DNA from: Paenibacillus xylanexedens
GTDB taxonomy: Bacteria; Bacillota; Bacilli; Paenibacillales; Paenibacillaceae
Direction: 5' to 3'
Length of the DNA stretch: 64,000 nt
NCBI RefSeq assembly: GCF_007680605.1
Contig: NZ_VEIO01000012.1
Span: 1-64,000, forward strand
Under the pieces are notes generated by a model. It saw nothing but the letters and a program-made list of their open reading frames with translations, was not told where the DNA came from and ran no database searches. Below are positions 52,276 through 61,570 of the stretch, piece after piece; the first letter of the stretch is position 1, and each line of letters opens with the position of its first letter. Made by a program: the position numbers and the translations under genes.

Positions 52276-54252
52276 ATGTTTAATCGACTTAAAAATAAAC
52301 CGCCGAATGAAGATGAGAGAGCGGTAAATAAACCTTCCAGCGCGAGGCTGAATGTGTTTTTTTTCGTGGCATTTGTCATATTCAGCATTCTGATCTTCCG
52401 ACTGGCATTTGTGCAGTTTGTCGAAGGGCCTGAACTGACGTATATGGAATCTACGCGTAATACAAAAGATATTCCTTTAGCCCCGGTGCGCGGCCCGATC
52501 TATGATGCTACCGGGAAAGTGGCGCTTGCTTATTCGGAGCCAGTACAGTCACTGTATGTGCTGTTGTATGAAGATTATCGTAATGATGATCGCAGGCAGG
52601 AAGCCGAAGGATTGGCTCGTGAACTTGCGGATATATTCAAACGATTTAACCCAGGAGACGAGAAGCAACCAGATGCAGAGGAGATTATTAAACGGCTGGA
52701 TCTGGATCATCAGAAGACATTCGGTTATGTGCCGAGACTGGTCAAGTCCGATCTGACGACTCAGGAAATTGCTTTTTTTCTGGAGAAAAAAACGGAGTAT
52801 CCCGGCGTTATGGTGCTGGAAGAGAATGTACGGAGATATGACCCTGATCGTGTTGCTGTCCAGGTTATTGGTTATACACGGGAATTCAAGCGAGTACCCA
52901 CAACACTCAAGCAGTACAAATCGATCATAGAGCAATCCACTTCTCAGCGTGATCCTGGACTGGTCTACACTCAGGATGAGCGGGTTGGATTCGATGGGTT
53001 GGAGTTGCAGTATCAGCAGGAACTTCGCGGACGAAGTGGATATCAATCCATTGATATTGACTCTCGGAATTTGCCTACAGGCGCAATGGAGTTGACTCCA
53101 CCAGAGAAGGGATACAGTCTGATCTCCACCATCAACAAGGAGGTCCAGCTTGCCGCGCAAAAGGCCATTACGGATGAATTACGAAAGCTGCCGAAGGCTA
53201 TTACGGGATACGCCGTAGCTATGGAAGTGGACACAGGTAATGTGGTAGCCATGGCGAGTATGCCGGACTATGACCCAAATGATTGGGATTACGACAAAAT
53301 CAAGTATGTTTTCCGAAACGGGACGACGGAATCTTTTCCTCCTGATGATTCTAGAAAACGGGCAGAGTCCGTTGTGCTGCTTGGGTCGGTCATTAAACCG
53401 CTGAGTGTGCTCATCGGTTTGAAAGAGGGACTGTTCACTGCGGGGAGTACTTATCCTGATAAAGGTTACGCTGTATTAGGTAAAGATGGTCGGCAAGTGA
53501 GAAACTCACATTCGGCGTATAACGGGAACATTACGGCACGCAGAGCCATTGAAAAGTCGTCCAATGCATTCATGATTGATATGGTGGGCAAACGTTTGCT
53601 GAGTAAATATGGTGGAGACAAGGCCATTGATAAGTGGGACGAATACATGAAGGATTTTGGTTTAGGTGTATCGACAGGGATTGATTTGCCCAAAGAATTT
53701 CTTGGTCAGTTGGAGTATAAAGCAGACAATGATGAGTCTGCACTGACACGTCTTGCGTTTGCGTCATTCGGTCAGCAAGCCAAATATACGACGATGCAGC
53801 TGGCACAATACACCACTATGCTTGCGAATAAGGGCAAACGAATGGAGCCACACCTGGTGAAGGAAATCCGTGATGCGGATGGCAATGTGGTGAAGAAGTT
53901 TGAGCCAAAGGTTCTTAATGAGGTGCAGTTTGCGGATGCACACTGGAACGAAGTGCATAAAGGAATGGTCACCAAAGTAAGCTCCTTCGACGGGTTCCCT
54001 TATGATTTTGCCAGAAAGACAGGAACATCCGAGCAAGGAACCGGACCGAATAAAAAGGAGAACGGTGTCTTTATCGCCTTTGCGCCAAGAGACAAACCGA
54101 AACTGGCTGTAGCGGTTATCGTGCCGGAAGGCGGTTTTGGATCGGTCAGTGCTTCCCCGATCGCACGCAAAATTTTTGATGCATACGATGAAGTGTATGG
54201 CCTGGATGGCATCCCCAAGGGGAAGAAGGACCAGAATAAAGAACAAGATTGA
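52276..54252 (+). CDS. Class B penicillin-binding protein (transpeptidase), copy 2
   Basis: 658 aa from ATG 52276, preceded by GAGAGGGGAG. Same architecture as copy 1: anchor LNVFFFVAFVIFSILIFRLA, APVRGPIYD, S371-VIK374, SSN (EKSSNAFM) and KTGTSE. Many identical segments show a tandem duplication. Differences lie in the N-terminal tail and in an indel before the transpeptidase, where copy 1 has extra residues (HRNPVSGRLHPN, WRTGSISTEE). The C-terminal tails are both Lys/Glu-rich. Confidence 0.92.
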   Translation: MFNRLKNKPPNEDERAVNKPSSARLNVFFFVAFVIFSILIFRLAFVQFVEGPELTYMESTRNTKDIPLAPVRGPIYDATGKVALAYSEPVQSLYVLLYEDYRNDDRRQEAEGLARELADIFKRFNPGDEKQPDAEEIIKRLDLDHQKTFGYVPRLVKSDLTTQEIAFFLEKKTEYPGVMVLEENVRRYDPDRVAVQVIGYTREFKRVPTTLKQYKSIIEQSTSQRDPGLVYTQDERVGFDGLELQYQQELRGRSGYQSIDIDSRNLPTGAMELTPPEKGYSLISTINKEVQLAAQKAITDELRKLPKAITGYAVAMEVDTGNVVAMASMPDYDPNDWDYDKIKYVFRNGTTESFPPDDSRKRAESVVLLGSVIKPLSVLIGLKEGLFTAGSTYPDKGYAVLGKDGRQVRNSHSAYNGNITARRAIEKSSNAFMIDMVGKRLLSKYGGDKAIDKWDEYMKDFGLGVSTGIDLPKEFLGQLEYKADNDESALTRLAFASFGQQAKYTTMQLAQYTTMLANKGKRMEPHLVKEIRDADGNVVKKFEPKVLNEVQFADAHWNEVHKGMVTKVSSFDGFPYDFARKTGTSEQGTGPNKKENGVFIAFAPRDKPKLAVAVIVPEGGFGSVSASPIARKIFDAYDEVYGLDGIPKGKKDQNKEQD

Positions 54253-54342
54253 TGATTAAGGGCATAAAATTCAGAGAATAACGGCATGCTCGTAAAAATG
54301 TTGGATAAACGGCTTTATATTGAACTTCATAAGTAATAGGAC

Positions 54343-54370
54343 AGGCAAGGGAAAATATCCCTTGCCTTTT
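54343..54370 (+). terminator. Terminator after the second PBP gene
   Basis: AGGCAAGGGA / TCCCTTGCCT perfect 10-bp arms with a short A/T loop, then TTTTG. Confidence 0.88.
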
Positions 54371-54387
54371 GTTTTTCCATCGGATAA

Positions 54388-54405
54388 AATTTGCACAAGG
54401 GAAAC
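54388..54405 (+). promoter_or_regulatory. MntR-like box upstream of the metal ABC importer
   Basis: AATTTGCACAAGGGAAACA. The core TTTGC...GGGAAA resembles the B. subtilis MntR box as I recall it (TTTGCCTTAAGGAAA), 11 of 15 positions. About 95 bp before the binding-protein gene. Confidence 0.5.
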
Positions 54406-54499
54406 ATTATTAGACGAGTTTAAAATTTGGTACCTTGTACAACTTAATTAGTTATGGACAAATATTTTAGGACAGGGAAAGGGGAAGGTTGGTTTGTTA

Positions 54500-55444
54500 A
54501 TGGTGAAGATGAGGAGTATTCAACGTGGAGTCATGACGATGGCTTGTGTTGTACTTATTATTGTGCTTACCGCTTGCTCTGGTACTCCGGGAACAGACGC
54601 CAACGGCAAAGTGCAGGTTACGGCAACCACAGGCATGATTGCGGATGTAGCACGAGAGGTGGGCGGGGCATATGTTGAGGTTACCGGATTGATGGGACCG
54701 GGAGTAGACCCACATCTGTATAAGGCATCCCAAGGCGATATTCGCAAACTGGAGCAAGCCAAGGTTATCTTCTATAACGGCTTGCATTTGGAAGGAAAAA
54801 TGACCAGTATTCTGGAGAAAATGTCCAAAAGCAAACTTGTTACCGCAGTTGCCGAAAAAATCCCGGTAGAGGAACTGCATTCCGGTCAAGCAACAGGTGG
54901 AACGGAGTATGATCCGCATGTATGGTTTAACGTCAAGCACTGGATGCGTGCAACCGAAGCCGTTCGTGACACGCTGGTGGAAGCAGATCCGGATCATGCG
55001 GAACAGTATAAGACGCAGGCAACAGCATATCTGGAGAAGCTGGAAGCGTTGGATGCGGAAGTCCGGGAGAAAATCGGGCAGATCCCTGAGGAAAGCCGAG
55101 TGCTGGTCACAGCACATGATGCATTTGGTTACTTTGGCCAAGCCTATGGCATTAAAGTGATGGGTCTCCAAGGTATCAGCACGGCCGCAGAATATGGCGC
55201 CAAAGATGTAAGTGAACTAAGAGATTTCCTTGTGGAGAATCAAATCAAAGCCGTATTTATCGAATCGAGTGTACCTGCGAAAGCGATGGAGGCCATCATA
55301 GCCGGAGCAGCTGAGAAGGGACATACGGTGAGTATTGGCGGTGAACTTTTCTCTGATGCGATGGGAGCCGAAGGAACGGCTGAAGGCACCTACATTGGAA
55401 TGGTGCGGCACAATGTCGAAACGATCGCGGCGGCTTTGAAGTAA
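54500..55444 (+). CDS. mntA: Manganese/zinc ABC transporter, substrate-binding lipoprotein
   Basis: 314 aa from ATG 54500 (TTG 54494 is an alternative); GGGGAAGG lies upstream. Signal peptide with lipobox LTAC. Cluster A-I (TroA-like) fold with metal ligands His in GVDPHLYKA, His in YDPHVWFN, Glu in FIESSV and Asp in FSDAMG. The four-gene order, binding protein, ATPase and two permeases, matches MntABCD rather than the three-gene ZnuABC, and the MntR-like box agrees. Metal specificity is inferred. Confidence 0.85.
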   Translation: MVKMRSIQRGVMTMACVVLIIVLTACSGTPGTDANGKVQVTATTGMIADVAREVGGAYVEVTGLMGPGVDPHLYKASQGDIRKLEQAKVIFYNGLHLEGKMTSILEKMSKSKLVTAVAEKIPVEELHSGQATGGTEYDPHVWFNVKHWMRATEAVRDTLVEADPDHAEQYKTQATAYLEKLEALDAEVREKIGQIPEESRVLVTAHDAFGYFGQAYGIKVMGLQGISTAAEYGAKDVSELRDFLVENQIKAVFIESSVPAKAMEAIIAGAAEKGHTVSIGGELFSDAMGAEGTAEGTYIGMVRHNVETIAAALK

Positions 55445-55469
55445 TAGATCATCTGAAGAGAGGAGAGCT

Positions 55470-56300
55470 ATGATGATGAAAAATACCAATACAACAAAAC
55501 AAGCATTAGAAACTATAGATAATAGCCAGCTCGGACAAGGAGAAGCAACGGTCTCTTCGCCTCTTCGTGTAAGAAACCTGGCCGTGGCTTATCACAAAAA
55601 GCCGGTGCTCAGCAATGTTTCTTTTGATGTACCTGAGGGGCAGCTCATCGGCATTCTTGGACCGAACGGTGCAGGCAAGTCAACGTTGATCAAAGCGGTT
55701 CTGGGGCTTGTTCCGAAAATGCACGGTGACATTGAGATCTTTGGACGATCTTATCGTGAAACAAGGCGGCGTATCGGTTATGTGCCACAGCGAGAGTCCG
55801 TAGATTGGGACTTTCCGACACATGCGCTGGATGTGGTTATGATGGGACGATACGGACATCTGGGCTGGTTCCGCCGCCCGGGGAAAAAGGAAAAGGATCT
55901 GGCTGCTCATTGCCTGGAGCAAGTCGGTATGGGGGATTACATGTATCGGCAGATCAGCCAGTTGTCCGGCGGACAGCAACAGCGCGTATTCCTGGCCAGA
56001 GCACTGGTACAGGATGCGGACTTGTATTTCATGGATGAACCTTTTGCAGGAGTGGACGCAACGACAGAGAAAGCGATCATCTCCCTGCTAGAGCAATTAA
56101 AAAAGCAGGGCAAGACCGTTCTAGTTGTTCACCATGACCTGGCAACGGTAGAAGAGTACTTCGATCATGTATTGTTGCTCAACGGACGTTTGGTTGCCGC
56201 CGGGCCAACAAGAGAAGTATTTGTACCGGATTTATTACAGGAAACCTACGGAGGTCGCATTGCGATGATCGGCAGCCGAGCGGAGAAAGGCCAGGTGTAG
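55470..56300 (+). CDS. mntB: Manganese/zinc ABC transporter, ATPase
   Basis: 276 aa. Walker A GPNGAGKST, signature LSGGQQQRV, Walker B LYFMDEPF and the switch histidine in LVVHHDLATV. Three in-frame ATG codons (55470, 55473, 55476) follow AGGAGAG; the later ones are better spaced. A ~30-residue Asn/Thr/Gln-rich N-terminal extension is unusual. The stop touches the start of the next gene. Confidence 0.9.
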   Translation: MMMKNTNTTKQALETIDNSQLGQGEATVSSPLRVRNLAVAYHKKPVLSNVSFDVPEGQLIGILGPNGAGKSTLIKAVLGLVPKMHGDIEIFGRSYRETRRRIGYVPQRESVDWDFPTHALDVVMMGRYGHLGWFRRPGKKEKDLAAHCLEQVGMGDYMYRQISQLSGGQQQRVFLARALVQDADLYFMDEPFAGVDATTEKAIISLLEQLKKQGKTVLVVHHDLATVEEYFDHVLLLNGRLVAAGPTREVFVPDLLQETYGGRIAMIGSRAEKGQV

Positions 56301-56302
56301 TG

Positions 56303-57262
56303 ATGTGGAATTGGGTTGTTTCTATATTGTCAGACCCGAACACACGCTGGATTTTGCTCGGTTGTCTGCTCCTCGGATTCAGCAGTGGCATTATCGGCTC
56401 ATTTACCTTTCTTCGTCGTCAAAGTCTGATGGGCGATACATTGGCACACGCGGCATTGCCTGGAATCTGTATTGCGTTTATGTTGACGGAAACGAAGTCG
56501 ATTGGATTGTTTCTGTTTGGCGCACTCATTGCAGGAATAGTAGCCACTTTCGGTATTTCATGGATAACCCGGTTTTCACGGATTAAGCAGGATGCGGCAA
56601 TGGGCATCGTACTGACGGTATTTTTCGGTATTGGTGTCGTGATGCTGACACGTATTCAGCACAGTGCAAGTGGAAGCCAAAGCGGGCTTGACAAGTACCT
56701 GTTCGGGCAAGCGGCATCGATGGTGCTTACGGATGTCTATGTGATGGGTGGGGTAAGTCTTGTATTACTCATCGCTTGCCTTGTCTGGTTCAAGGAATTC
56801 AAGCTCGTGAGCTTTGATCCGGGTTTTGCAAGAGGTATGGGATTGCCGGTCGGAGTACTGGAGCAATTCATTCTGCTACTGACGGTTATAGCTGTTGTCG
56901 CCGGAATCCAGGCGGTAGGTGTAGTGCTTGTAGCGGCACTGCTGGTGACTCCAGCAGCAGCGGCGAGGTGCTGGACCAATTCGCTTGCACTGATGGTGTT
57001 GCTGGCTGGATTGTTCGGCGCATTAAGCGGTGCCGTAGGAACACTCTTCAGCACGCTTGTCCCTAATCTGCCTACCGGACCGGTAACTGTGCTTGCGGCT
57101 ACGGTGCTGTTTGTTGGATCTGCGCTGTTCGCACCAAGGCGAGGGTTGCTTGCCCGCAAGTTACGGAGCATCCAGGCGAAATCGACTTATATGCGTGAAG
57201 AGCAGGCCGCGCTGCAGGTACATGTTGCACAGCCTCAAACACAGAAGCAGGGGGAGATGTAG
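56303..57262 (+). CDS. mntC: Manganese/zinc ABC transporter, permease 1
   Basis: 319 aa from ATG 56303, two bases after the mntB stop; GTG 56300 is in frame. ABC-3 family with about nine membrane helices. LGFSSGIIGSFTFLRRQSLMGD and HAALPGICIAF carry the conserved coupling and pore residues. The C-terminal tail of ~45 residues is soluble and Gln-rich. It pairs with the next permease, which starts right at its stop codon. Confidence 0.88.
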   Translation: MWNWVVSILSDPNTRWILLGCLLLGFSSGIIGSFTFLRRQSLMGDTLAHAALPGICIAFMLTETKSIGLFLFGALIAGIVATFGISWITRFSRIKQDAAMGIVLTVFFGIGVVMLTRIQHSASGSQSGLDKYLFGQAASMVLTDVYVMGGVSLVLLIACLVWFKEFKLVSFDPGFARGMGLPVGVLEQFILLLTVIAVVAGIQAVGVVLVAALLVTPAAAARCWTNSLALMVLLAGLFGALSGAVGTLFSTLVPNLPTGPVTVLAATVLFVGSALFAPRRGLLARKLRSIQAKSTYMREEQAALQVHVAQPQTQKQGEM

Positions 57263-58135
57263 ATGGCTACATTTTGGATTATTCTAACCGCAATACTCGT
57301 CTCCTCCGCTTGCGCCATTCTCGGTTGCTTCCTGATTCTGCGACGTATGGCTCTGGTCGGAGATGCAATCAGTCACGCCGTGCTTCCGGGGATTGCGATT
57401 GCGTTTCTGTGGAGCGGCTCCAGAGACTCCCTGTGGATGTTGCTGGGTGCAACCGTGTTCGGGTTGTTGACGGTATTTTTCATTCAGACTTTCCAAGCGG
57501 GAGGATTGTCTTCGGATGCATCCATCGGTATTGTATTTACGGCGCTCTTTGCTGTGGGGGTGATCCTGATCAGTCTGAATGCACAGCATATCGATCTGGA
57601 TCTGGATTGTGTATTGTTCGGCGAAATTGCCTATGTACAATGGGATACGTTAACACTGTGGGGAATGGATGTAGGACCTAGAGCCGTCTGGATGCTGGGG
57701 ATTACGTTACTTGTTATTCTCGTTGTTGTAGGACTGTTCTACAAGCAGTTCAAATTATGCGCTTTTGACCCGGCTTTGGCAGCGGCTTGCGGCATTCCGG
57801 TCGTTTTATTTCATTATGCGCTCATGGGACTCGTATCCATGACGTCCGTTGCCTCTTTTGAAAGTGTAGGCTCCATTCTTGTGGTAGGTATGCTGATTGT
57901 ACCTGCGGCTGCGGCTTATCTGCTCACGGATCAGCTTGGTAAAATGATTCTGTATGCGGTACTGATCGGTGCAGCTTCCTCTGTTGGCGGTTACCTGATG
58001 GCGTACGCGATGGATGCTTCCATTGCAGGATGCATGGTGGCTGTGGCCGGCATTCTGTTTGTACTTGCGTTACTTCTGTCACCGAAACATGGCATTGTAC
58101 TTCGTTATGTTCGCCGTAAATATGCCGCACGTTGA
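57263..58135 (+). CDS. mntD: Manganese/zinc ABC transporter, permease 2
   Basis: 290 aa. ABC-3 family permease: ILGCFLILRRMALVGDAISH and AVLPGIAIAFLW match the first permease, with SVGSILVVGMLIVPAAAAYL in the later helices. Two different permeases form the heterodimeric channel of Mnt/Tro-type importers. ATG directly follows the mntC stop. A terminator lies 23 bp after the gene. Confidence 0.9.
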   Translation: MATFWIILTAILVSSACAILGCFLILRRMALVGDAISHAVLPGIAIAFLWSGSRDSLWMLLGATVFGLLTVFFIQTFQAGGLSSDASIGIVFTALFAVGVILISLNAQHIDLDLDCVLFGEIAYVQWDTLTLWGMDVGPRAVWMLGITLLVILVVVGLFYKQFKLCAFDPALAAACGIPVVLFHYALMGLVSMTSVASFESVGSILVVGMLIVPAAAAYLLTDQLGKMILYAVLIGAASSVGGYLMAYAMDASIAGCMVAVAGILFVLALLLSPKHGIVLRYVRRKYAAR

Positions 58136-58157
58136 ACATGATTTCATAAATGACGAT

Positions 58158-58184
58158 AACCGTCTGCATAGCAGGCGGTTTTTG
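58158..58184 (+). terminator. Terminator of the mntABCD operon
   Basis: AACCGTCTGC / GCAGGCGGTT (one GU pair) with a three- to four-base loop and a T-run. Confidence 0.9.
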
Positions 58185-58372
58185 ATATTCCAGTTTTTTC
58201 GGAAAATGGGCTATGCAGCTTCAAAGATTCAAATACAGGTTACTTTGTTGCATACGCGTGATCTGTGGTAAAATGTCGTTAGCTGTGACGTCCGGGGCGT
58301 CCGCCATTTCGCGGATACCGGGCGATCTTGTTGTTTTAGAGGAGAGAGACATACTGGAGGAGGATTCACAAC

Positions 58373-59122
58373 ATGAGCGAACTGAAATATAAACTGCTGG
58401 CCCTGGATATGGACGGCACGTTGCTGAATGATAATCATGAAATTACACAGGAGACGGCCAAATGGATTCAGATTGCCATTCGTCGCGGGGTGCATGTGTG
58501 CTTGTCTACAGGAAGAGCCGTATACCACGCCATGCCATATGCGGTGCAGCTTGGGCTGGAAACACCAATGGTTACGGTCAACGGTAGTGAGGTCTGGAAA
58601 GCTCCACATGAGCTTCACCTGCGCCATCTGATGGACCCGGCGTTAATTCGCAAGATGCACGAGATCGGGGAGAAATATAACAGTTGGTACTGGGCATACT
58701 CCGTGGAAGAGCTGTATAACCGTGATCGCTGGACGGATAACATCGAAGGATTAGAATGGCTGAAATTTGGATTTACCACCGAGGATGATGAGATTCGTCA
58801 TCAGATTATGATGGAACTGCAGGACATGGGCGGTCTGCAAATGACCAATTCCTCTCCTGTAAACATTGAGGTAAACCCGGAGAACGTATCGAAAGCTACC
58901 GGTGTAGCTGAAGTATGCCAATTGCTGGGCATCGACATGTCCGAGGTGGTCGCTGTTGGCGACAGTCTGAACGATCTGGCTGTCATTGAAGCGGTCGGTC
59001 TGGGTGTTGCGATGGGCAATGCACAGGAGCAAGTGAAACAAGCGGCAGATTTGGTTATCGGAAGTAATAATGAGGATGGCATTGCCCATCTGATTCGTGA
59101 ACATATTTTGAAGGGGGAGTAA
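58373..59122 (+). CDS. Cof-type HAD phosphatase
   Basis: 249 aa. HAD motif I LALDMDGTLL with Asp12 and Asp14; motif II LSTGR; motif IV AVGDSLNDLAVIEAVG. The small cap of type IIB places it with Cof/YkrA phosphatases, which act on sugar phosphates, FMN or related compounds. GGAGGAGG precedes the ATG. Three bases separate it from the DUF456 gene. Confidence 0.92.
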   Translation: MSELKYKLLALDMDGTLLNDNHEITQETAKWIQIAIRRGVHVCLSTGRAVYHAMPYAVQLGLETPMVTVNGSEVWKAPHELHLRHLMDPALIRKMHEIGEKYNSWYWAYSVEELYNRDRWTDNIEGLEWLKFGFTTEDDEIRHQIMMELQDMGGLQMTNSSPVNIEVNPENVSKATGVAEVCQLLGIDMSEVVAVGDSLNDLAVIEAVGLGVAMGNAQEQVKQAADLVIGSNNEDGIAHLIREHILKGE

Positions 59123-59125
59123 CCT

Positions 59126-59617
59126 TTGCTCGCAACCGTTGGCTGGATTTTAATTGTACTGCTGTTTGCAGTAGGTATGGCAGGTACGGTGTACCCGATT
59201 CTGCCGGGTGCAATCGCGATTTTCTTCGCATTTCTGGTCTACGGCTGGTTCTTCAGCTTTGATCCGTTTGGGGTCTGGTTCTGGATTATTCAGATTCTGA
59301 TCGTGGTAGTACTGTTTGTGGCGGATTATGTGGTGAGTGCTTGGGGAGTGAAAAAGTTCGGCGGCTCCAAGCTGTCTACAACGCTGAGTACCATCGGAGT
59401 AATTATTGGCCCGTTCGTGATTCCGGCCTTTGGACTTGTCCTGGGGCCATTCATCGGTGCGTTTATCGGAGAGCTGATCGGCGGTTCCTCGCCTTCCAAA
59501 GCATCGAAAGTTGGGTTTGGCTCTGTCGTCGGGCTGTTTACCAGCACGGTGATGAAAATTATTTTGCAACTCGTGATGATTGTTCTATTCATTATTTGGG
59601 TGGTTCGATTCGCCTAG
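59126..59617 (+). CDS. DUF456 family membrane protein
   Basis: 163 aa. TTG 59126 with AGGGGGAG upstream, overlapping the end of the phosphatase gene. About five membrane helices with the glycine-zipper stretch GLVLGPFIGAFIGELIGG typical of DUF456. Function unknown. Same transcript as the phosphatase. Confidence 0.88.
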   Translation: MLATVGWILIVLLFAVGMAGTVYPILPGAIAIFFAFLVYGWFFSFDPFGVWFWIIQILIVVVLFVADYVVSAWGVKKFGGSKLSTTLSTIGVIIGPFVIPAFGLVLGPFIGAFIGELIGGSSPSKASKVGFGSVVGLFTSTVMKIILQLVMIVLFIIWVVRFA

Positions 59618-59680
59618 AATATCAGGTAGCTAGCTTAGGGCCGGAGAGGTCCGGTGTGGGGGAAAGAAGGGGAATTCGTT

Positions 59681-61309
59681 TTGTCTAAGAAGGAAACATT
59701 TATTAAAGGTACGCTCATATTGGCGGCTGCCGCATTGATTGCAAGGGTACTCGGTCTGGTGCAGCGTGTGCCGCTGGAGCATATCCTGGGGGATATCGGT
59801 AACGCATCGTTTACGATCTCCAATACGGTGTATTTAATGCTGTTAACTGTCGCAACGGCGGGCATACCGAGTACGCTGAGTAAAATGGTCTCGGAACGCT
59901 ACGCGCTCGGACGCGCGGGTGAAGCGCAGCAGATATACCGTGCAGCCTTGATCTTTGCGGCCGTGGCCGGTGTGGTCATGTCTGTTCTGTTATGGTTCGC
60001 GGCACCATTTTATGCCACCCATATTTCCAAAGTACCTGAATCCGTGAGTGCCATCCGGGCGCTTGCTCCGGCCCTGCTACTCTTCCCGGCGATCGCGATG
60101 ATGCGCGGTTATTTCCAGGGACGCGGCAATATGACCGCAGGTGGTATCTCGCAGATCGTGGAGCAGTTTGCGCGCGTAGGCGTAGCGATTATTGTGGCCT
60201 ATGTGATGTTGCAATGGAATTACGATGATCAGACGATTGCAGCCGGGGCATCTTTCGGTGGTGTGTTCGGTAGCATTGGTGCATTTGCGGTAATGCTGTA
60301 CTTCACATTAAAGCTGCGCAAAAGTGATCGTGCGGCACAGCTGCATTATGAGCGAGCAGAGCAACTGCCGATGCGCGGTATTTACACGGATATTTTCAAA
60401 CTTTCGATTCCGATTGTTTTATCTTCGCTTGCTGTTCCGGCAATCAACTTTATCGACTCTTCCCTCGTCGTTCCCCTGCTTAGTGGGCGGATCGGCCTGG
60501 AAGAAGCTACAGGCGTACTTGCGATTCTTGGCGCCAAAGCCCAAAGTATAGCCGGTATCCCGCCAATTCTGGCCATAGCGCTCAGTCAGTCCCTTGTGCC
60601 TGTCATTTCCGCGGCTTTTGCCCGCAAAGATGAGCTGCATCTGAAAAATCAGGTGACGCTGGCGCTACGTATTTCCATTCTGACGGGAATGCCGATTGTG
60701 ATTACCCTGTGTGCGGCGGCTTATTCGGTAAACGGATTGCTGTTCACAACTCCTGACGGTACACCGATTATTGCGTTGCTGACGTTCGGCACCATCTTCC
60801 AGATTACGATGATGACGACGAACTCCATGCTACTCGGGGTTGGGAAACCACGAATCACGATGATTAGCGTAGCGGCAGGAATTATCGTGAAGCTGATTGC
60901 GAGTCTTATCCTGGCGCCGATCTTCGGTATTTACGGGATTATTATCGCAACTGCGTTATGTTTCTTGGTCATTACGTACCTGAATCTGCGTGTATTGCGT
61001 AAAATTGTGGATTTCTCGATTATGGGGGATCGCTGGATTGGATTTATCATCACGGTGCTTCTCGCGGCAGCTGTGGGTTTTGCGGCCAATTGGAGCGGAA
61101 ACCAGATCTTTGGTGCGTTCTTGCCTGCACGGGTATCCTTCCTGTTAACCTGTATGGTCGTGGGTGTGCTGGTCGTTGTGGTATATCTGGTGCTGATGGT
61201 TGTTCTTCGTGTCTTGCGTAAGGACGAGCTAAGCAGTTACCCGCGGATCTTGCAAAAAATTCTCCGTCCGCTTATGCGTCTGCAACGCGGCGCCGGACAA
61301 CGGGGATAA
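59681..61309 (+). CDS. MurJ/YtgP-type lipid II flippase (MOP superfamily)
   Basis: 542 aa from TTG 59681, with AAGGGGA seven bases upstream; the frame continues to GTG 59654. Fourteen membrane helices are expected. The length equals B. subtilis YtgP (MurJ), and the start KGTLILAAAALIARVLGLVQRVPL matches the SpoVB/YtgP group. It probably flips lipid-linked peptidoglycan precursors; SpoVB-like spore function is the alternative. It may follow the DUF456 gene in one transcript. Confidence 0.85.
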   Translation: MSKKETFIKGTLILAAAALIARVLGLVQRVPLEHILGDIGNASFTISNTVYLMLLTVATAGIPSTLSKMVSERYALGRAGEAQQIYRAALIFAAVAGVVMSVLLWFAAPFYATHISKVPESVSAIRALAPALLLFPAIAMMRGYFQGRGNMTAGGISQIVEQFARVGVAIIVAYVMLQWNYDDQTIAAGASFGGVFGSIGAFAVMLYFTLKLRKSDRAAQLHYERAEQLPMRGIYTDIFKLSIPIVLSSLAVPAINFIDSSLVVPLLSGRIGLEEATGVLAILGAKAQSIAGIPPILAIALSQSLVPVISAAFARKDELHLKNQVTLALRISILTGMPIVITLCAAAYSVNGLLFTTPDGTPIIALLTFGTIFQITMMTTNSMLLGVGKPRITMISVAAGIIVKLIASLILAPIFGIYGIIIATALCFLVITYLNLRVLRKIVDFSIMGDRWIGFIITVLLAAAVGFAANWSGNQIFGAFLPARVSFLLTCMVVGVLVVVVYLVLMVVLRVLRKDELSSYPRILQKILRPLMRLQRGAGQRG

Positions 61310-61447
61310 CATAAAAGCCATTCACAACGTGAATATTCTACGTGTGTTGCCAGGTTAATGGACATTCTCCCGTCTTGCCAGCGTAACGCGTAACGTTCCG
61401 AATGAATGCATTTCAGTCTGGTTGGTATGGGGGATCTATCCCTCCTG

Positions 61448-61494
61448 AATAAAGCGCAGTCTGCTCTTGTAGCGGACGGCGCTTTATTTTTTAT
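61448..61494 (+). terminator. Bidirectional terminator after the flippase gene
   Basis: AATAAAGCGC / GCGCTTTATT perfect arms with inner GTC/GAC and GC/GC pairs and T-rich tail. Also downstream of the convergent DUF2515 gene. Confidence 0.85.
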
Positions 61495-61570
61495 TGCCAA
61501 GGGCAGTTTTCCGTTATGGCGGAAATCATTTTTAAGGGTGCATTGTTTGCTTCGCAATGTTACTTCCAGA

